A stretch of DNA of 64,000 nucleotides, taken from the NCBI GenBank assembly GCA_963820375.1, contig CAWFZX010000038.1:1-64000 (forward strand). Direction: 5' to 3'. The notes under the pieces were generated by a model that was not told the DNA's origin, ran no database searches, and worked only from the letters and a program-made list of their open reading frames with translations. The stretch comes from AWTP1-13 sp963820375. Its GTDB lineage: Bacteria > Pseudomonadota > Alphaproteobacteria > Rhizobiales > Hyphomicrobiaceae. The position numbers were made by a program, and so were the translations under genes. The first letter of the stretch is position 1. Each line of letters opens with the position of its first letter. Positions 35,715-44,470 of the stretch are shown one piece after another.

Positions 35715-35882
35715 CTAGCGAGCTTTTTTCCTGCTGCTCTTGCGGCTGCCCGTACCTGGCGAACGCGGAGTAAACGCGGCCACCTGTTTGGCAAGTTTGG
35801 CAGCGTAGACACTGGCATAGGACTTAGGCTCCTCAAGGGGCCTTGCCACCCCAGCTGAGCGCTTCTTCATTTTCTTGCGCAC
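35715..35882 (-). CDS. Small very basic protein, hypothetical
   Basis: A 55-residue protein below usual length cut-offs. It starts at a GTG with GGGAG seven bases upstream and reads MRKKMKKRSAGVARPLEEPK, then an Ala-rich helix (SYASVYAAKLAKQVAAF) and a Lys/Arg/Ser tail (SRKSSRKKAR). Calculated by eye it has about 18 Lys/Arg, so binding to nucleic acid or the ribosome is possible. Third positions are coding-like. No family is recognised. Confidence 0.45.
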   Translation of the reverse strand: MRKKMKKRSAGVARPLEEPKSYASVYAAKLAKQVAAFTPRSPGTGSRKSSRKKAR

Positions 35883-36097
35883 GACAAACTCCCAAGATCA
35901 CGACGGGGGTATTGTACCACAGCGTTATCGCCTGCGGCGGAAATGAAATCCAGTCGTCGGTAACATTCTTGGCCACTGCCCGCCGCTGAGCGGCTGGCGT
36001 CTCATCACCGGCGAGCGCCGCCGAGCTTGACCAGCGCCCAAGGTGTGTGCACGTTCCATTCCAAGGCGCGCATTAGAATTGCCCGTGGAGGAACGCT

Positions 36098-37387
36098 ATG
36101 TCAGCTGTCTCGCGACGCACGCTGCTTGCTCTTGCCGGTTCAGCATCGGTGGCGGGCTTGACCTTCGGCGCATCGCCCGCCGGGGCGGCCATGGGGCCAA
36201 ACGACAAATTTGATGTACTGATTAAGGGTGCGGAGGTTCTCGACCCCAGTCAAAACCTTCGGGCCAAGCGCGACATCGGTATTCGCTATGGGTTGGTCGA
36301 GGCTTTGGAAGCCGAGATTCCAGCGGAGAAGGCGCAGCGCGTGTTACCGGCCGCGGGCAAGCTCGTGACGCCAGGCCTCATCGATCTGCACGCGCACGTG
36401 TTCCCGTATGGCTCGGCCATCGGCATTCCAGCCGACGAGCTCGTCCCCTATCAGGCTACCACCACGCTGGTTTCGGGAGGTGATGCCGGCGCCAACAACA
36501 TTGCCGCGTTTCGACGTGCGGTCGTACCGCAGACGCGTGCCAGGCTTTATGCCTTCGTCCATATCGCCAATATCGGGCTGGCCGGTTTCCCCGTGCCTGA
36601 GCTTTATAACATTGACTATGCACAAACCGAGACGGCCGCGAAGGCGGTAGCCGAAAATGCGGATATCGTCATCGGCATCAAGGTGCGCATGAGCGAAAAT
36701 GTGATCGCTAAGAACGGGCTTGAGCCCCTGAAGCGGGCGATAACAGCTTGCGAAATGGCCGGCACCGGCGGAAAGGTCATGTGCCACATCGGTGGCGTCG
36801 AGACGCCCGAGCTGATGAGCCAAATTCTCGACACACTGCGGCCCGGGGATGTGTTGACGCACGCCTTTTCCGGGGCGCCCAACATCGCCGGCAAGTTCAC
36901 CAACATCGTGCAGGACGGCAAGCTGCTACCGGCGGCGACTGCCGCCAAGCAGCGTGGTGTGATCTTCGATGTCGGCCATGGAGGGGGTAGTTTCGACTAC
37001 ACGGTTGCCGAAGCGGCGATGGCCGCCGGTGCAGGCCCAGACACCATCTCCTCAGACATCCATGTGTTCTCCGGTAACTCCCCGGGAATGCCCTACCTCA
37101 CGTGGGTGATGAGCAAGTTTATGAATTTGGGTCTGTCGCTCGAGCAGGTTGTGGCCATGGCCACGATCGCGCCTGCCAAGGTCATCAACCGCGCCCCCAA
37201 GCTCGGGACGTTGCAAGTTGGCGCCCCGGCCGACCTGTCTCTGCTCGAGGTGGTCGAAGGGCCCGTCGAGTTCGTGGACACTCGCAACAACAAGCGTCAG
37301 GGCAAGGTACACATCAAACCTGCCGGTGTGGTTTTGGCTGGCGTACCGTATGGACGGCCCTACCAGGCGCCATTTGCGACACGCTGA
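36098..37387 (+). CDS. Tat-exported amidohydrolase/deacetylase-family hydrolase
   Basis: A 429-residue metallo-dependent hydrolase. The N-terminus is a twin-arginine signal (VSRRTLLALAG, ending PAGAA). The TIM-barrel metal site is visible: D-x-H-x-H in GLIDLHAHVFPYG, a Lys in IGIKVRMSE that may be carbamylated, His in MCHIGG and THAFSG, and Asp in SSDIHVF. This is the pattern of the amidohydrolase/deacetylase family (EF_0837-like). GGAGGAACGCT precedes the ATG. It is probably periplasmic and acts on an amide or N-acyl compound. Confidence 0.88.
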   Translation: MSAVSRRTLLALAGSASVAGLTFGASPAGAAMGPNDKFDVLIKGAEVLDPSQNLRAKRDIGIRYGLVEALEAEIPAEKAQRVLPAAGKLVTPGLIDLHAHVFPYGSAIGIPADELVPYQATTTLVSGGDAGANNIAAFRRAVVPQTRARLYAFVHIANIGLAGFPVPELYNIDYAQTETAAKAVAENADIVIGIKVRMSENVIAKNGLEPLKRAITACEMAGTGGKVMCHIGGVETPELMSQILDTLRPGDVLTHAFSGAPNIAGKFTNIVQDGKLLPAATAAKQRGVIFDVGHGGGSFDYTVAEAAMAAGAGPDTISSDIHVFSGNSPGMPYLTWVMSKFMNLGLSLEQVVAMATIAPAKVINRAPKLGTLQVGAPADLSLLEVVEGPVEFVDTRNNKRQGKVHIKPAGVVLAGVPYGRPYQAPFATR

Positions 37388-37496
37388 TGGCCCAGCCTGT
37401 GGGTGCCTTGACGGAGGCGGAAGCCTCACGTACACGTGCCGAGTGTGATCGGCCCAGCTAGCTTGCGAAACGCTAGGGGTTTGGCTCACGCTTTTT

Positions 37497-37573
<77 letters not shown>

Positions 37574-37857
37574 TGTTTTCAATTACTTAGCGCCTCCCGT
37601 TCAGGGGGATACGTTTCGGGCCGGCGGCACTTTCGTCCGTTTTTGTTCCCTAAGCTCGGTCCGGCCACGCGCCCGCGCGGCGTCCGTGTCAGGTACGGAT
37701 GCGAGCTGCACGGGCCATAGATCTTGTGCCGGTTGGACGCCGACAGGCATGGGAGGCCTGGTTGTACTTGCAGGCTGCGCTGAACGATCCGGGTGGACGC
37801 GCCGACGACTGAGGCCTCGCTGGGCGTGCGTAACAGCGGGGAAAGTTGGAAGCGCAT
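37574..37857 (-). pseudogene. Tyrosine recombinase remnant, copy 1 (C-terminal tail)
   Basis: Directly after tRNA-Asp, the minus strand holds the end of a site-specific recombinase in broken frames. LSASNRHKIYGP is in one frame; the expected VQLASV...DAARARGRTELREQ is in another. The same end (NTLSASNRLHKTYAPVQLAS) is read cleanly in copy 3. The catalytic domain itself is gone. The short AT-rich run after the tRNA (37574-37590) matches the arms next to the other two copies. Confidence 0.7.
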
Positions 37858-37859
37858 AC

Positions 37860-38117
37860 CTAGTCCTTTGTCTTCAAATTCGTCCCATCCTTCGAATGCC
37901 TTCCTCCGCGTGGAAGCCTGACGAAGACTTCGCCACTGACTTTTGCTTTAGGGTTCTTTGCCTTCAGCGCACCGGGCTTTTTCTGGAATGTTGCGTTGTC
38001 GCCATCCGTGAAGGTCCATGGGCGGAGATCGGTGCCCTTAGACTGTGCGTAAGCTGACACCGTTGCGAATGCGACTAGCAACGCAGCGACCATACTCATT
38101 CCCAAGGTCTGGATCAT
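37860..38117 (-). CDS. Small exported hypothetical protein
   Basis: An 85-residue protein with a signal peptide (MIQTLGMSMVAALLVAFATV, ending AYAQ) and a basic mature part (LRPWTFTDGDNATFQKK...). The ATG at 38117 is supported by a GGGGGACC site. No family is recognised. It is the first cargo gene of the segment after recombinase remnant copy 1. Confidence 0.6.
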   Translation of the reverse strand: MIQTLGMSMVAALLVAFATVSAYAQSKGTDLRPWTFTDGDNATFQKKPGALKAKNPKAKVSGEVFVRLPRGGRHSKDGTNLKTKD

Positions 38118-38726
38118 GAGGGTCCCCCGTTGGTCAGAGTGCACAAGGATCTAAATCATGGCGGACTATCAATTGATTGACACTGGCAGGGTTCTAGCAA
38201 ACAGAGGCCAAACGGCATAATGCCCAACGAGTGTACGTCTCCTGTGGCGTGCATTGCCAGGAACTAGGGCGCACCTCTCGAAGCGGCGCCCGTCTTTTTG
38301 CATGACCGAAGCTGTGCAATTAACGATGCGCCGCGTCAATACGATCTTCTTGGCGAATTGCGGGCAGTCAGCGAACAGGTTGGCGCGCCCCTCGGCATGG
38401 TCGAAGTCGCGCGCAGCAGCATGGCCACGAACCCCTTGACCGGCGCCGTCAGCCTCAGCGCCTGCGCGGTAAAGCGGGAACACTTGCCCAGCCTGCGCCA
38501 CGGGCCGGGCGCGCCCCGACCGCGTAGGATGCTGTGGCGGCAAACAGCCCGAAAGACCTAGGCACCGGCCCTCTGCCGGCTTTGCGGCGATTGCGCCCAC
38601 GCGCACCTGGCGCGGACGGCCCAACGGCTGTTGGGGCTCGCAGACACCCGCGCTAAACGCTCCGGCCGGCTCCGATCCCTGCAATTCGACTTTGGCGGCG
38701 AGGAGGAAGCCTCCTACAATGCCATC
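38118..38726. other. Region without a clear gene
   Basis: About 610 bases before the nickel-transporter gene. A long minus-strand frame crosses it, but it is the antisense shadow of the transporter gene. Possibly a decayed oxidoreductase remains near 38300-38560, too weak to claim. Confidence 0.4.
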
Positions 38727-39536
38727 ATGACCGACGGGGCTATCAATTTCGTCTCCCTGCTGTTTCTTGGCCTGTTCCTCGGAATGCGGCACGCGACGGA
38801 TGCCGACCATATCGTCGCCATCGCCGCCATCGTCAGCCGGCAACGCACGCTGCGCGGCTCGATGCTGATTGGTGCAGCTTGGGGCATCGGGCACACAGTC
38901 ACGGTGCTTTTGGTGGGCGGCGCCATCATCCTGTTCGGCGTCGTCATCCCGCCTTGGCTCGGTCTTTCCATGGAATTCGCCGTCGGAGTGATGCTCGTCC
39001 TGCTCGGCGTCATCACGCTGACTGGGGTGGGCCGTGGCGCCGGCGCGCGCCAGGTGGCGCACTCCCACGACCACTTGCACGCGCACGGGGACTACGTGCA
39101 TAGGCATCCGCATGGCCATGGGCCAGAAGACCACGGCCATGCCGAAGACCAAACGCCCCTGGCCCTGCTCGACCGCAGTTGGCTGGGCGGCCTGCCGCTC
39201 TATCAATGGCTGCGGCCATTTGGGGTTGGTCTGGTGCATGGGCTCGCCGGATCGGCTGCTATCGCGCTCTTGGTGGTGACCATCATCCGCGACCCCGTTC
39301 TGGCCGTGGCCTACCTTTTTCTGTTCGGGGTCGGCACCGTCGGCGGGATGATGCTGGTCACATTGCTGCTGGTGGCGCCATTCGCTTTCACCTCGGTCAA
39401 TCTACCAAGGTTCAACTGGCAGCTTGGTGTCGCCTCGGGTCTCATCAGTTTCGCCTTTGGGCTGTTTCTCGTCTACGACATCGGCTTCGCCGAAGGTGGC
39501 CTGTTCAGCGACAATCCGACGTGGCAGCCGCACTGA
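38727..39536 (+). CDS. Nickel/cobalt transporter, UreH/NiCoT-like
   Basis: A 269-residue inner-membrane protein with about six helices. It has the NiCoT signature H-x4-D-H in GMRHATDADHIVAI near residue 30 and a second family motif (GLVHGLAGSAAIALL). A long cytoplasmic or periplasmic loop is extremely His-rich (HSHDHLHAHGDYVHRHPHGH and on), fit for binding Ni, Co or Zn. The ATG at 38727 is preferred to 38631 since helix 1 starts soon after it. First gene of a same-strand series that ends at 43578. Confidence 0.88.
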   Translation: MTDGAINFVSLLFLGLFLGMRHATDADHIVAIAAIVSRQRTLRGSMLIGAAWGIGHTVTVLLVGGAIILFGVVIPPWLGLSMEFAVGVMLVLLGVITLTGVGRGAGARQVAHSHDHLHAHGDYVHRHPHGHGPEDHGHAEDQTPLALLDRSWLGGLPLYQWLRPFGVGLVHGLAGSAAIALLVVTIIRDPVLAVAYLFLFGVGTVGGMMLVTLLLVAPFAFTSVNLPRFNWQLGVASGLISFAFGLFLVYDIGFAEGGLFSDNPTWQPH

Positions 39537-39747
39537 ACCCGTTCGCTGGACAACGCTTGCCAGTAGGGTGGATGGGATCGCAGGTGAGACCCGCGGCAGG
39601 AGTATGAATCAGGCAGCACGAAATATTGACCCGTCGGGAGCGGAGGCGTAACGTTGCTCAACAAGCCGACAACCCGTTCGCCCGGGAGGAGACACCATCC
39701 CAACGATCGGCGTCCCTAGTACTCGGTCCATTCTGCTGGCGAGCACC

Positions 39748-40248
39748 GTGTTGGTTCTCGCCGCAATCGTGCTGTTTGCTTGGCACCACGAGCTGCGGCC
39801 GGCCCAACCCGGTGCGCTGGCAACGTCGCAACGACCAGAGCCACGCGCGCTTAGCGCGGAAGAGGAAAGCTACGCGGCGGCGCTGTGGGAAATCCATCGC
39901 GAGGTGACGCCGTCGGCGGTGGCGATGAGCTTCGCGGGCATCGTCTATGAGACGGGAAGCCGTGATGCCCAACAGCTCGAGCGAAAAATCGAACCGGTCG
40001 CCGGGTTTTTCAAGGAGGCCGAAGCGCGCGTGCGCGGTCTGATGGTGCCGTCATCGGTGGCGAAGGTGCACAACCAATACGTCGACGCCATGGTTCTCTA
40101 CCGCCAAGCCAGTAACGAGATGCTCGCCTTCGCCAGGGACGGTGAACGTCAGCATCTCATCGACGCTCATGCCATGAGCATCAGTGCATCGCAAGGATTA
40201 CTCCGTGCCGGCGAGGTGCTTTGGCCGGGACAGTACAAGCCTCACTGA
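39748..40248 (+). CDS. Membrane-anchored hypothetical protein
   Basis: A 166-residue protein from the GTG at 39748: one N-terminal helix (VLAAIVLFAWHHEL), then an extracytoplasmic helical domain (SYAAALWEIHREVTPSAVAM to the C-terminus) with no known motif. The best ribosome-binding site (GGGAGGAGACACC) lies farther up, before an ATC at 39697 that is in frame and would add 17 residues completing the membrane helix. An ATC start or a sequence error is therefore possible. It lies between the transporter and the lactonase-like gene, probably in one operon. Confidence 0.6.
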   Translation: MLVLAAIVLFAWHHELRPAQPGALATSQRPEPRALSAEEESYAAALWEIHREVTPSAVAMSFAGIVYETGSRDAQQLERKIEPVAGFFKEAEARVRGLMVPSSVAKVHNQYVDAMVLYRQASNEMLAFARDGERQHLIDAHAMSISASQGLLRAGEVLWPGQYKPH

Positions 40249-40323
40249 GCGATGCCACAGCGGGACAAGTCTGGGGAGTTCGCGACGACTTATCTGAGGT
40301 CTTGCAGCAAGGGAGGAAAGGCA

Positions 40324-41325
40324 ATGACGAGGCTCGGACGGAAACTGCGATTGCTTGCGTCGTTCGTCACTGCTTCTATGGGGCTGGCAGTCCTGGGCGG
40401 GACTGCGGCACTGGCACAAGCTCCGGTCTGCTCTGTCTGGTTGATCGAGAGCAGCCGCTTCATGAAAGTACCCTTCGGCGCCTTCATGCCCGACCGCGCC
40501 TTCGTGCCCGGCAGCACCAATCCCAACAACAACATCCCGACCGTCGATCTGCCGGTTAATGTCGGCGTCATCAAGTGTGGCAGCGACCTCATCCTGTACG
40601 ATACCGGCTGGAAGCAGCAGGAGTACCTCAAGATGACGGGATCGGAGCATTGGGCCCCGATCGGCGAGCAGCTTAAGGTTCTGGGATTCAACGCCGCCGA
40701 CGTCACCAAAGCGGTGATTGGCCACGCCCACTGGGATCATGCTGGCCAGCTGTCAGACCTTCCCAACGCCGTGCTCTACGTGCAGAAGCAGGAGCTTGCC
40801 GCGATCGAGTGGGCGCTGAACTATCCGGAGAAGCACATCAGGGCGATCAACTCCGATCCGGGTGGCTGCAACCGGACGCCGGCTTGCGGTTACATGCCCC
40901 TGACCATGGAGGAGGTGTACGGCAAGGTGCTCAAGGGCAAGGCGGTGGTCGTGGATGGCGAGTTGGAGATCGCCCCCGGTGTCGTGATCCACCCGGCGTA
41001 CCGCGCCCACACCGCGGGCTCCCAGCTTCTGGAGGTGCCAACCAGCGTCGGCAAGCTGGTGTTCGGCTCGGATGCCTTCTCCTCCTATGAGGCGATTCGG
41101 GACTGGATGGTGGCAAACGTGCAGCAGACCGATTCGGTTCAACAATTCCTGGCCTACGAGCGGTGCTACAAGATCACCGGCGGTTTTCAGAACTGCATCG
41201 CCGCCCACGAGCCGTTGAGCTACACCGAGAAATATCCAATCACGAAGAATTCGTGGGTGGCGCTGAACGGCGGCCGCATGGCGGAAATCGCTCTGGCGCC
41301 GGGCGAGAGGTCGCGCAAGCCCTAA
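40324..41325 (+). CDS. Exported metallo-beta-lactamase-fold hydrolase, AHL-lactonase-like
   Basis: A 333-residue protein with a signal peptide (ends LAQA, about residue 32). The metal-binding motif H-x-H-x-D-H is in GHAHWDHAGQ, with later His in AYRAHTAGSQ and Asp in VFGSDAFS. The region LPVNVGVIKCGSDLILYDTG matches the N-acyl homoserine lactonase branch. If the family guess is right it opens lactone rings of quorum signals or related compounds outside the cytoplasm. GGGAGGAAAGGC precedes the ATG. It lies 75 bases after the hypothetical gene. Confidence 0.82.
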   Translation: MTRLGRKLRLLASFVTASMGLAVLGGTAALAQAPVCSVWLIESSRFMKVPFGAFMPDRAFVPGSTNPNNNIPTVDLPVNVGVIKCGSDLILYDTGWKQQEYLKMTGSEHWAPIGEQLKVLGFNAADVTKAVIGHAHWDHAGQLSDLPNAVLYVQKQELAAIEWALNYPEKHIRAINSDPGGCNRTPACGYMPLTMEEVYGKVLKGKAVVVDGELEIAPGVVIHPAYRAHTAGSQLLEVPTSVGKLVFGSDAFSSYEAIRDWMVANVQQTDSVQQFLAYERCYKITGGFQNCIAAHEPLSYTEKYPITKNSWVALNGGRMAEIALAPGERSRKP

Positions 41326-41335
41326 GTCGGCCGAG

Positions 41336-42580
41336 GTGCGGATGAATCGGGCGGCGAGGGGTAGAAAGGCCCCTCTCAGCCGCAGATGCGGCGCCGGCCG
41401 CAGTTTGCAACGTTTGGCGCCCGTATATCGGTTCGTTCTCCAGCTTGTCTTGCTGGCCCTGACCGCTGGCGGCGCTTGTGCACATGATCCAAGTTCCTAC
41501 GGCGGGGTGTTTCGCTCGCGCAATCTCGGCGGCACCTGGCTCAGCGCCGATGTCGGGCTGTTTCTCAATGCAGCCCTGGTCGTGGCCGTCAATCCCAAGC
41601 ACCAGGGTGAGCTGCTCGCCGGCACCGATCTCGGTCTGCTGGGCTCGCGCAACGCCGGGTTGAGCTGGACACCTGCAGCGCGCGACCTCATCTTCGGCCC
41701 GGTGTTCGCCGTCACCTTTCTGAGCGACGGCCAAGGCGCGATCTGCGCCGCGCAAAGCGGCGTGTTCCGTCGCGAGTTAGGCCGCTGGATGCCGGTGGCT
41801 GCGCCGGAAGCCGCTATCCCCGCCAGGACCCTTGCGCTGGGTGCTTCGGCAGAGCGCATCTATCTGCTCGGCCGAAATCGCCTGTTCCTCAGTGCCGACG
41901 GCGGGCACAGTTTTGTGCCTGTCCCCGGGCCATCGGATACGAGCGTGATGAGCGCGCTAGCCGTCGTAGGTTCGCAACACGAGATCGTGGTTGCCGTGAT
42001 CGATGGCCAAATCATGAGCAGTGAGGATGGTGGCAAGGGCTGGCGCGCGGGCGGGCTGGGGGAGGCGAGCAACCCTGTTGACACCGTTGCAGTCGACGTC
42101 GAGGTCCCGAACAGGGTATGGGCAGCGCATGCCGGTCAGATCTATGCCAGCGACGAGGGCGGCGCGGTCTGGCGCAGCGTCGGACGCAGCCTGCCCGAGC
42201 CGGGAACGACGGTACGAGGCATCGCCGCGAATGCCGAAGCAACGACCCTCGTCGTCGCCAGCAACCGTGGCCTCTATCGCAGCGAGAACGGCGGCGAGAC
42301 CTGGATGCTGAAAGAGGACAATCTGCCGATCCATCTCGAGGCTGGACCGCTCACACGCGACCCAGCCGATGCCGGCCTGCTCTATGCAGTGTACTCGCTG
42401 ATGCCCTATTCGGAAGTATGGCGTGCCGCCAGCGAGGGCGGCAATCTGCTCAAGCGGCTCGATCCCATCAGCCTTGCCGGCGGCATCTCATTCTGGCTGC
42501 TGCTCCTAATCGGAGGCTGGTTGTGCGCCCGTCGCCTGGCACGCTCGCGCTTGGTGGGAACGGGTGAGCTACTTTGCTGA
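41336..42580 (+). CDS. Exported BNR/Asp-box beta-propeller protein
   Basis: A 414-residue protein with an N-terminal signal (VLQLVLLALTAGGACA), a seven-bladed-type repeat region and a C-terminal membrane helix (ISFWLLLLIGGWLCARRL) with basic residues after it. Asp-box motifs (S-x-D/N-x-G-x-x-W) recur: SRNAGLSW, SADGGHSF, SEDGGKGW, SDEGGAVW and SENGGETW. Similar proteins include photosystem assembly factor Ycf48-like and sialidase-like scaffolds; no catalytic residues are evident. It follows the lactonase-like gene by 10 bases and overlaps the next gene by 7. Confidence 0.78.
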   Translation: MRMNRAARGRKAPLSRRCGAGRSLQRLAPVYRFVLQLVLLALTAGGACAHDPSSYGGVFRSRNLGGTWLSADVGLFLNAALVVAVNPKHQGELLAGTDLGLLGSRNAGLSWTPAARDLIFGPVFAVTFLSDGQGAICAAQSGVFRRELGRWMPVAAPEAAIPARTLALGASAERIYLLGRNRLFLSADGGHSFVPVPGPSDTSVMSALAVVGSQHEIVVAVIDGQIMSSEDGGKGWRAGGLGEASNPVDTVAVDVEVPNRVWAAHAGQIYASDEGGAVWRSVGRSLPEPGTTVRGIAANAEATTLVVASNRGLYRSENGGETWMLKEDNLPIHLEAGPLTRDPADAGLLYAVYSLMPYSEVWRAASEGGNLLKRLDPISLAGGISFWLLLLIGGWLCARRLARSRLVGTGELLC

Positions 42581-43578
42581 AGGGCACGAAAGCAGCGCCT
42601 GGGCGCTGGCGCCCGCTGGCGATTGTTGCCGCGCTCGGGCTTGGCGCGCTGTCCGCCGTCGGCGCGCTCTTGCTGTGGGATCGGGCACCGGCGGCGCGGT
42701 TCGTCGAGTACCCGATGCCGGCTCCGCAGCTTGCACCGATCGCGATTGCCGCCGCTGCCGACGGCAGCGTCTGGTTCACGATTGATCGCGCAGATGCCAT
42801 CGGCCGCTTGCGCGACGGCGTGATCGAGCGGCTGCCGACGCCGGGACGCAACTTCGAGCCGCTGGGCCTGGCGGTCGCCGCCGACGGTAGCGCCTGGTAC
42901 ACCGACATCGCCGCCGGCGCCATCGTGCGCATCAGCTCCTCTGGCGAGGCTGCGCGATTTGCGCTCGACGGTCCGCTCGCGAGGCTCGGCCGACTGGCGA
43001 TTGCCCCCGACGGCTCGGCTTGGTTCGCCGACAGCACCGGCTACGGTATCACCCAACTGCAAAATGGGACCTTCAAGCGCCATGAGGTCGGATCAGCGGG
43101 CGAGGGTCCCTACGGCGTGGCGGTGGCGGCGGACGGGACGGTGTGGGCAACATTGCAGGGCGGCAGCAAGCTGCTGCGCATCGAGCCGGGCGGCAGCATG
43201 CTGACGATTGACTTGCCGCGGCGCGGTTCGGGACCGACCGATATCGCAGTCGGTCCCGACGGCTCCATTTGGTTCCTGCAATTCCGCAGCAATCGCATCG
43301 GTCAATTGAAGGAGGGCAAGTTTGCTGACTTCGAGGTGGCCAAGCAGAATGCGGGTCTCAGTGGGTTGGCGGTCGCCAACGACGGTGCCGTCTGGTTCGG
43401 CATGGTGCGCAGCTCGAGCCTTGGGCGCCTGCGCGGTGGCAAGGTCGAGGCATTCCGACTTCCGCGTGACAACGCCCGCCCCTACAGTGTTACCGTCGAT
43501 CCGACTGGCAATATCTGGTATGCCGACATCAGCGGATACGTCGGCATGCTGCCGGCCCGCTATACGCGAGGTCCTTGA
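42574..43578 (+). CDS. Vgb-like (virginiamycin B lyase family) beta-propeller protein
   Basis: A 334-residue protein starting at a TTG that overlaps the upstream gene's stop by 7 bases. It has an N-terminal membrane anchor (LAIVAALGLGALSAVGALLL), then repeated propeller blades with the family pattern PxGLAVAADGSAWYTD, IGRL, and VGPDGSIWFLQFRSNRIGQL. Vgb enzymes open streptogramin B lactones, but the general fold is also a binding scaffold and the catalytic His/Glu set cannot be confirmed. Coupled translation with the BNR protein suggests they act together at the membrane. Confidence 0.8.
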   Translation: MLKGTKAAPGRWRPLAIVAALGLGALSAVGALLLWDRAPAARFVEYPMPAPQLAPIAIAAAADGSVWFTIDRADAIGRLRDGVIERLPTPGRNFEPLGLAVAADGSAWYTDIAAGAIVRISSSGEAARFALDGPLARLGRLAIAPDGSAWFADSTGYGITQLQNGTFKRHEVGSAGEGPYGVAVAADGTVWATLQGGSKLLRIEPGGSMLTIDLPRRGSGPTDIAVGPDGSIWFLQFRSNRIGQLKEGKFADFEVAKQNAGLSGLAVANDGAVWFGMVRSSSLGRLRGGKVEAFRLPRDNARPYSVTVDPTGNIWYADISGYVGMLPARYTRGP

Positions 43579-43654
43579 ACCCTCGCGATCCCAGGCCGCT
43601 GGAGCAACGTGTGCCCCAGCATCGACGAGCGCACTCCAGCACGCTAGCCTTAGC

Positions 43655-44470
43655 CTAGGCGGCCGGCAGCATGGCCAACTCGTAGGCGGCCTTGATGGTC
43701 AGCACCACACCCATCCCCAGGATAAACAGCGTGGTGAGGATCTGCACGCGCACCACCCAGATGCTATCGAGCCACTGCAAAATTCTCTGCCCGATCTTTG
43801 CCGCAGCGATGCCGACGACAACCAGCGTCGCCGCGAAGCCGAGGCTGAAGACGAGCACGGTCGTGAGGCCGAGTAGCACCTTGCCGCTCGACAGGGCGGC
43901 GAGCAGCAGCGCCAGCGCCGCTGGATCGGGCAGCAGACCCCCAGCAATGCCGAGCGCCAGCAGGACGGGCAATTTTGGGCGGTTTGCCGTCACGATATCC
44001 AATCGATGCGCGTGCGCGGTACCCCAGCCGTGGCTATGCCAGCCAATCTCCTCGCCACCAGCCCTATGCTGGTGGCCGTGATGAGCGGCGGCACTTGGCC
44101 CAGGTGCATGTCCATGACCGGTCCCGCCAACGGCACCGGGCTCGCCCATGGCGAAAGCCAAAAGGTCGCGCTGGGTCCACAGCATCCACAGTGCGAGCAC
44201 GACCACCAAAATTCCGACGCCAAGCCCCAGATAGGCCTCGATACGCTGCGGCTGCAGCCAGCCGAAGCCGAGTGAGGCCAGCACGCCCACCAGGATAATG
44301 CCGCTGGTGTGCGAAAGGGTGACAAACACACCTAGGATGACCGCATCGATCGGTTTGCCCTGCGCGCCCACGATATACGCGGCGGCAATGGTCTTGCCAT
44401 GACCTGGCGTTGCCGCATGCGCCGCACCGGCCCAGAAGCTTGAAAGGACGAAGAACAGGATCTCACGCAT
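43655..44470 (-). CDS. Nickel/cobalt efflux-type transporter (NicO/RcnA-like)
   Basis: A 271-residue inner-membrane protein with about six helices. Family marks: GAAHAATPGHGKTIAAAYIV at the N-terminus and LGIAGGLLPDPAALALLLAA in the second half. The loop between helices is His-rich (GHGHAPG..., HHGHQHRAGG, WHSHGWGTAHAH). The first helix is short from the ATG chosen (44470), which lacks a strong ribosome-binding site; an upstream start would add non-coding-looking Arg-rich sequence. It is convergent with the operon before it and is the second metal transporter in this island segment. Confidence 0.84.
   Translation of the reverse strand: MREILFFVLSSFWAGAAHAATPGHGKTIAAAYIVGAQGKPIDAVILGVFVTLSHTSGIILVGVLASLGFGWLQPQRIEAYLGLGVGILVVVLALWMLWTQRDLLAFAMGEPGAVGGTGHGHAPGPSAAAHHGHQHRAGGEEIGWHSHGWGTAHAHRLDIVTANRPKLPVLLALGIAGGLLPDPAALALLLAALSSGKVLLGLTTVLVFSLGFAATLVVVGIAAAKIGQRILQWLDSIWVVRVQILTTLFILGMGVVLTIKAAYELAMLPAA

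Noticed and set aside
38169..39239. A 356-codon minus-strand frame
   Set aside because: Its second half is exactly antisense to the NiCoT-like transporter and its translation is His/Asp-rich only as a mirror of that gene's His-rich loop.
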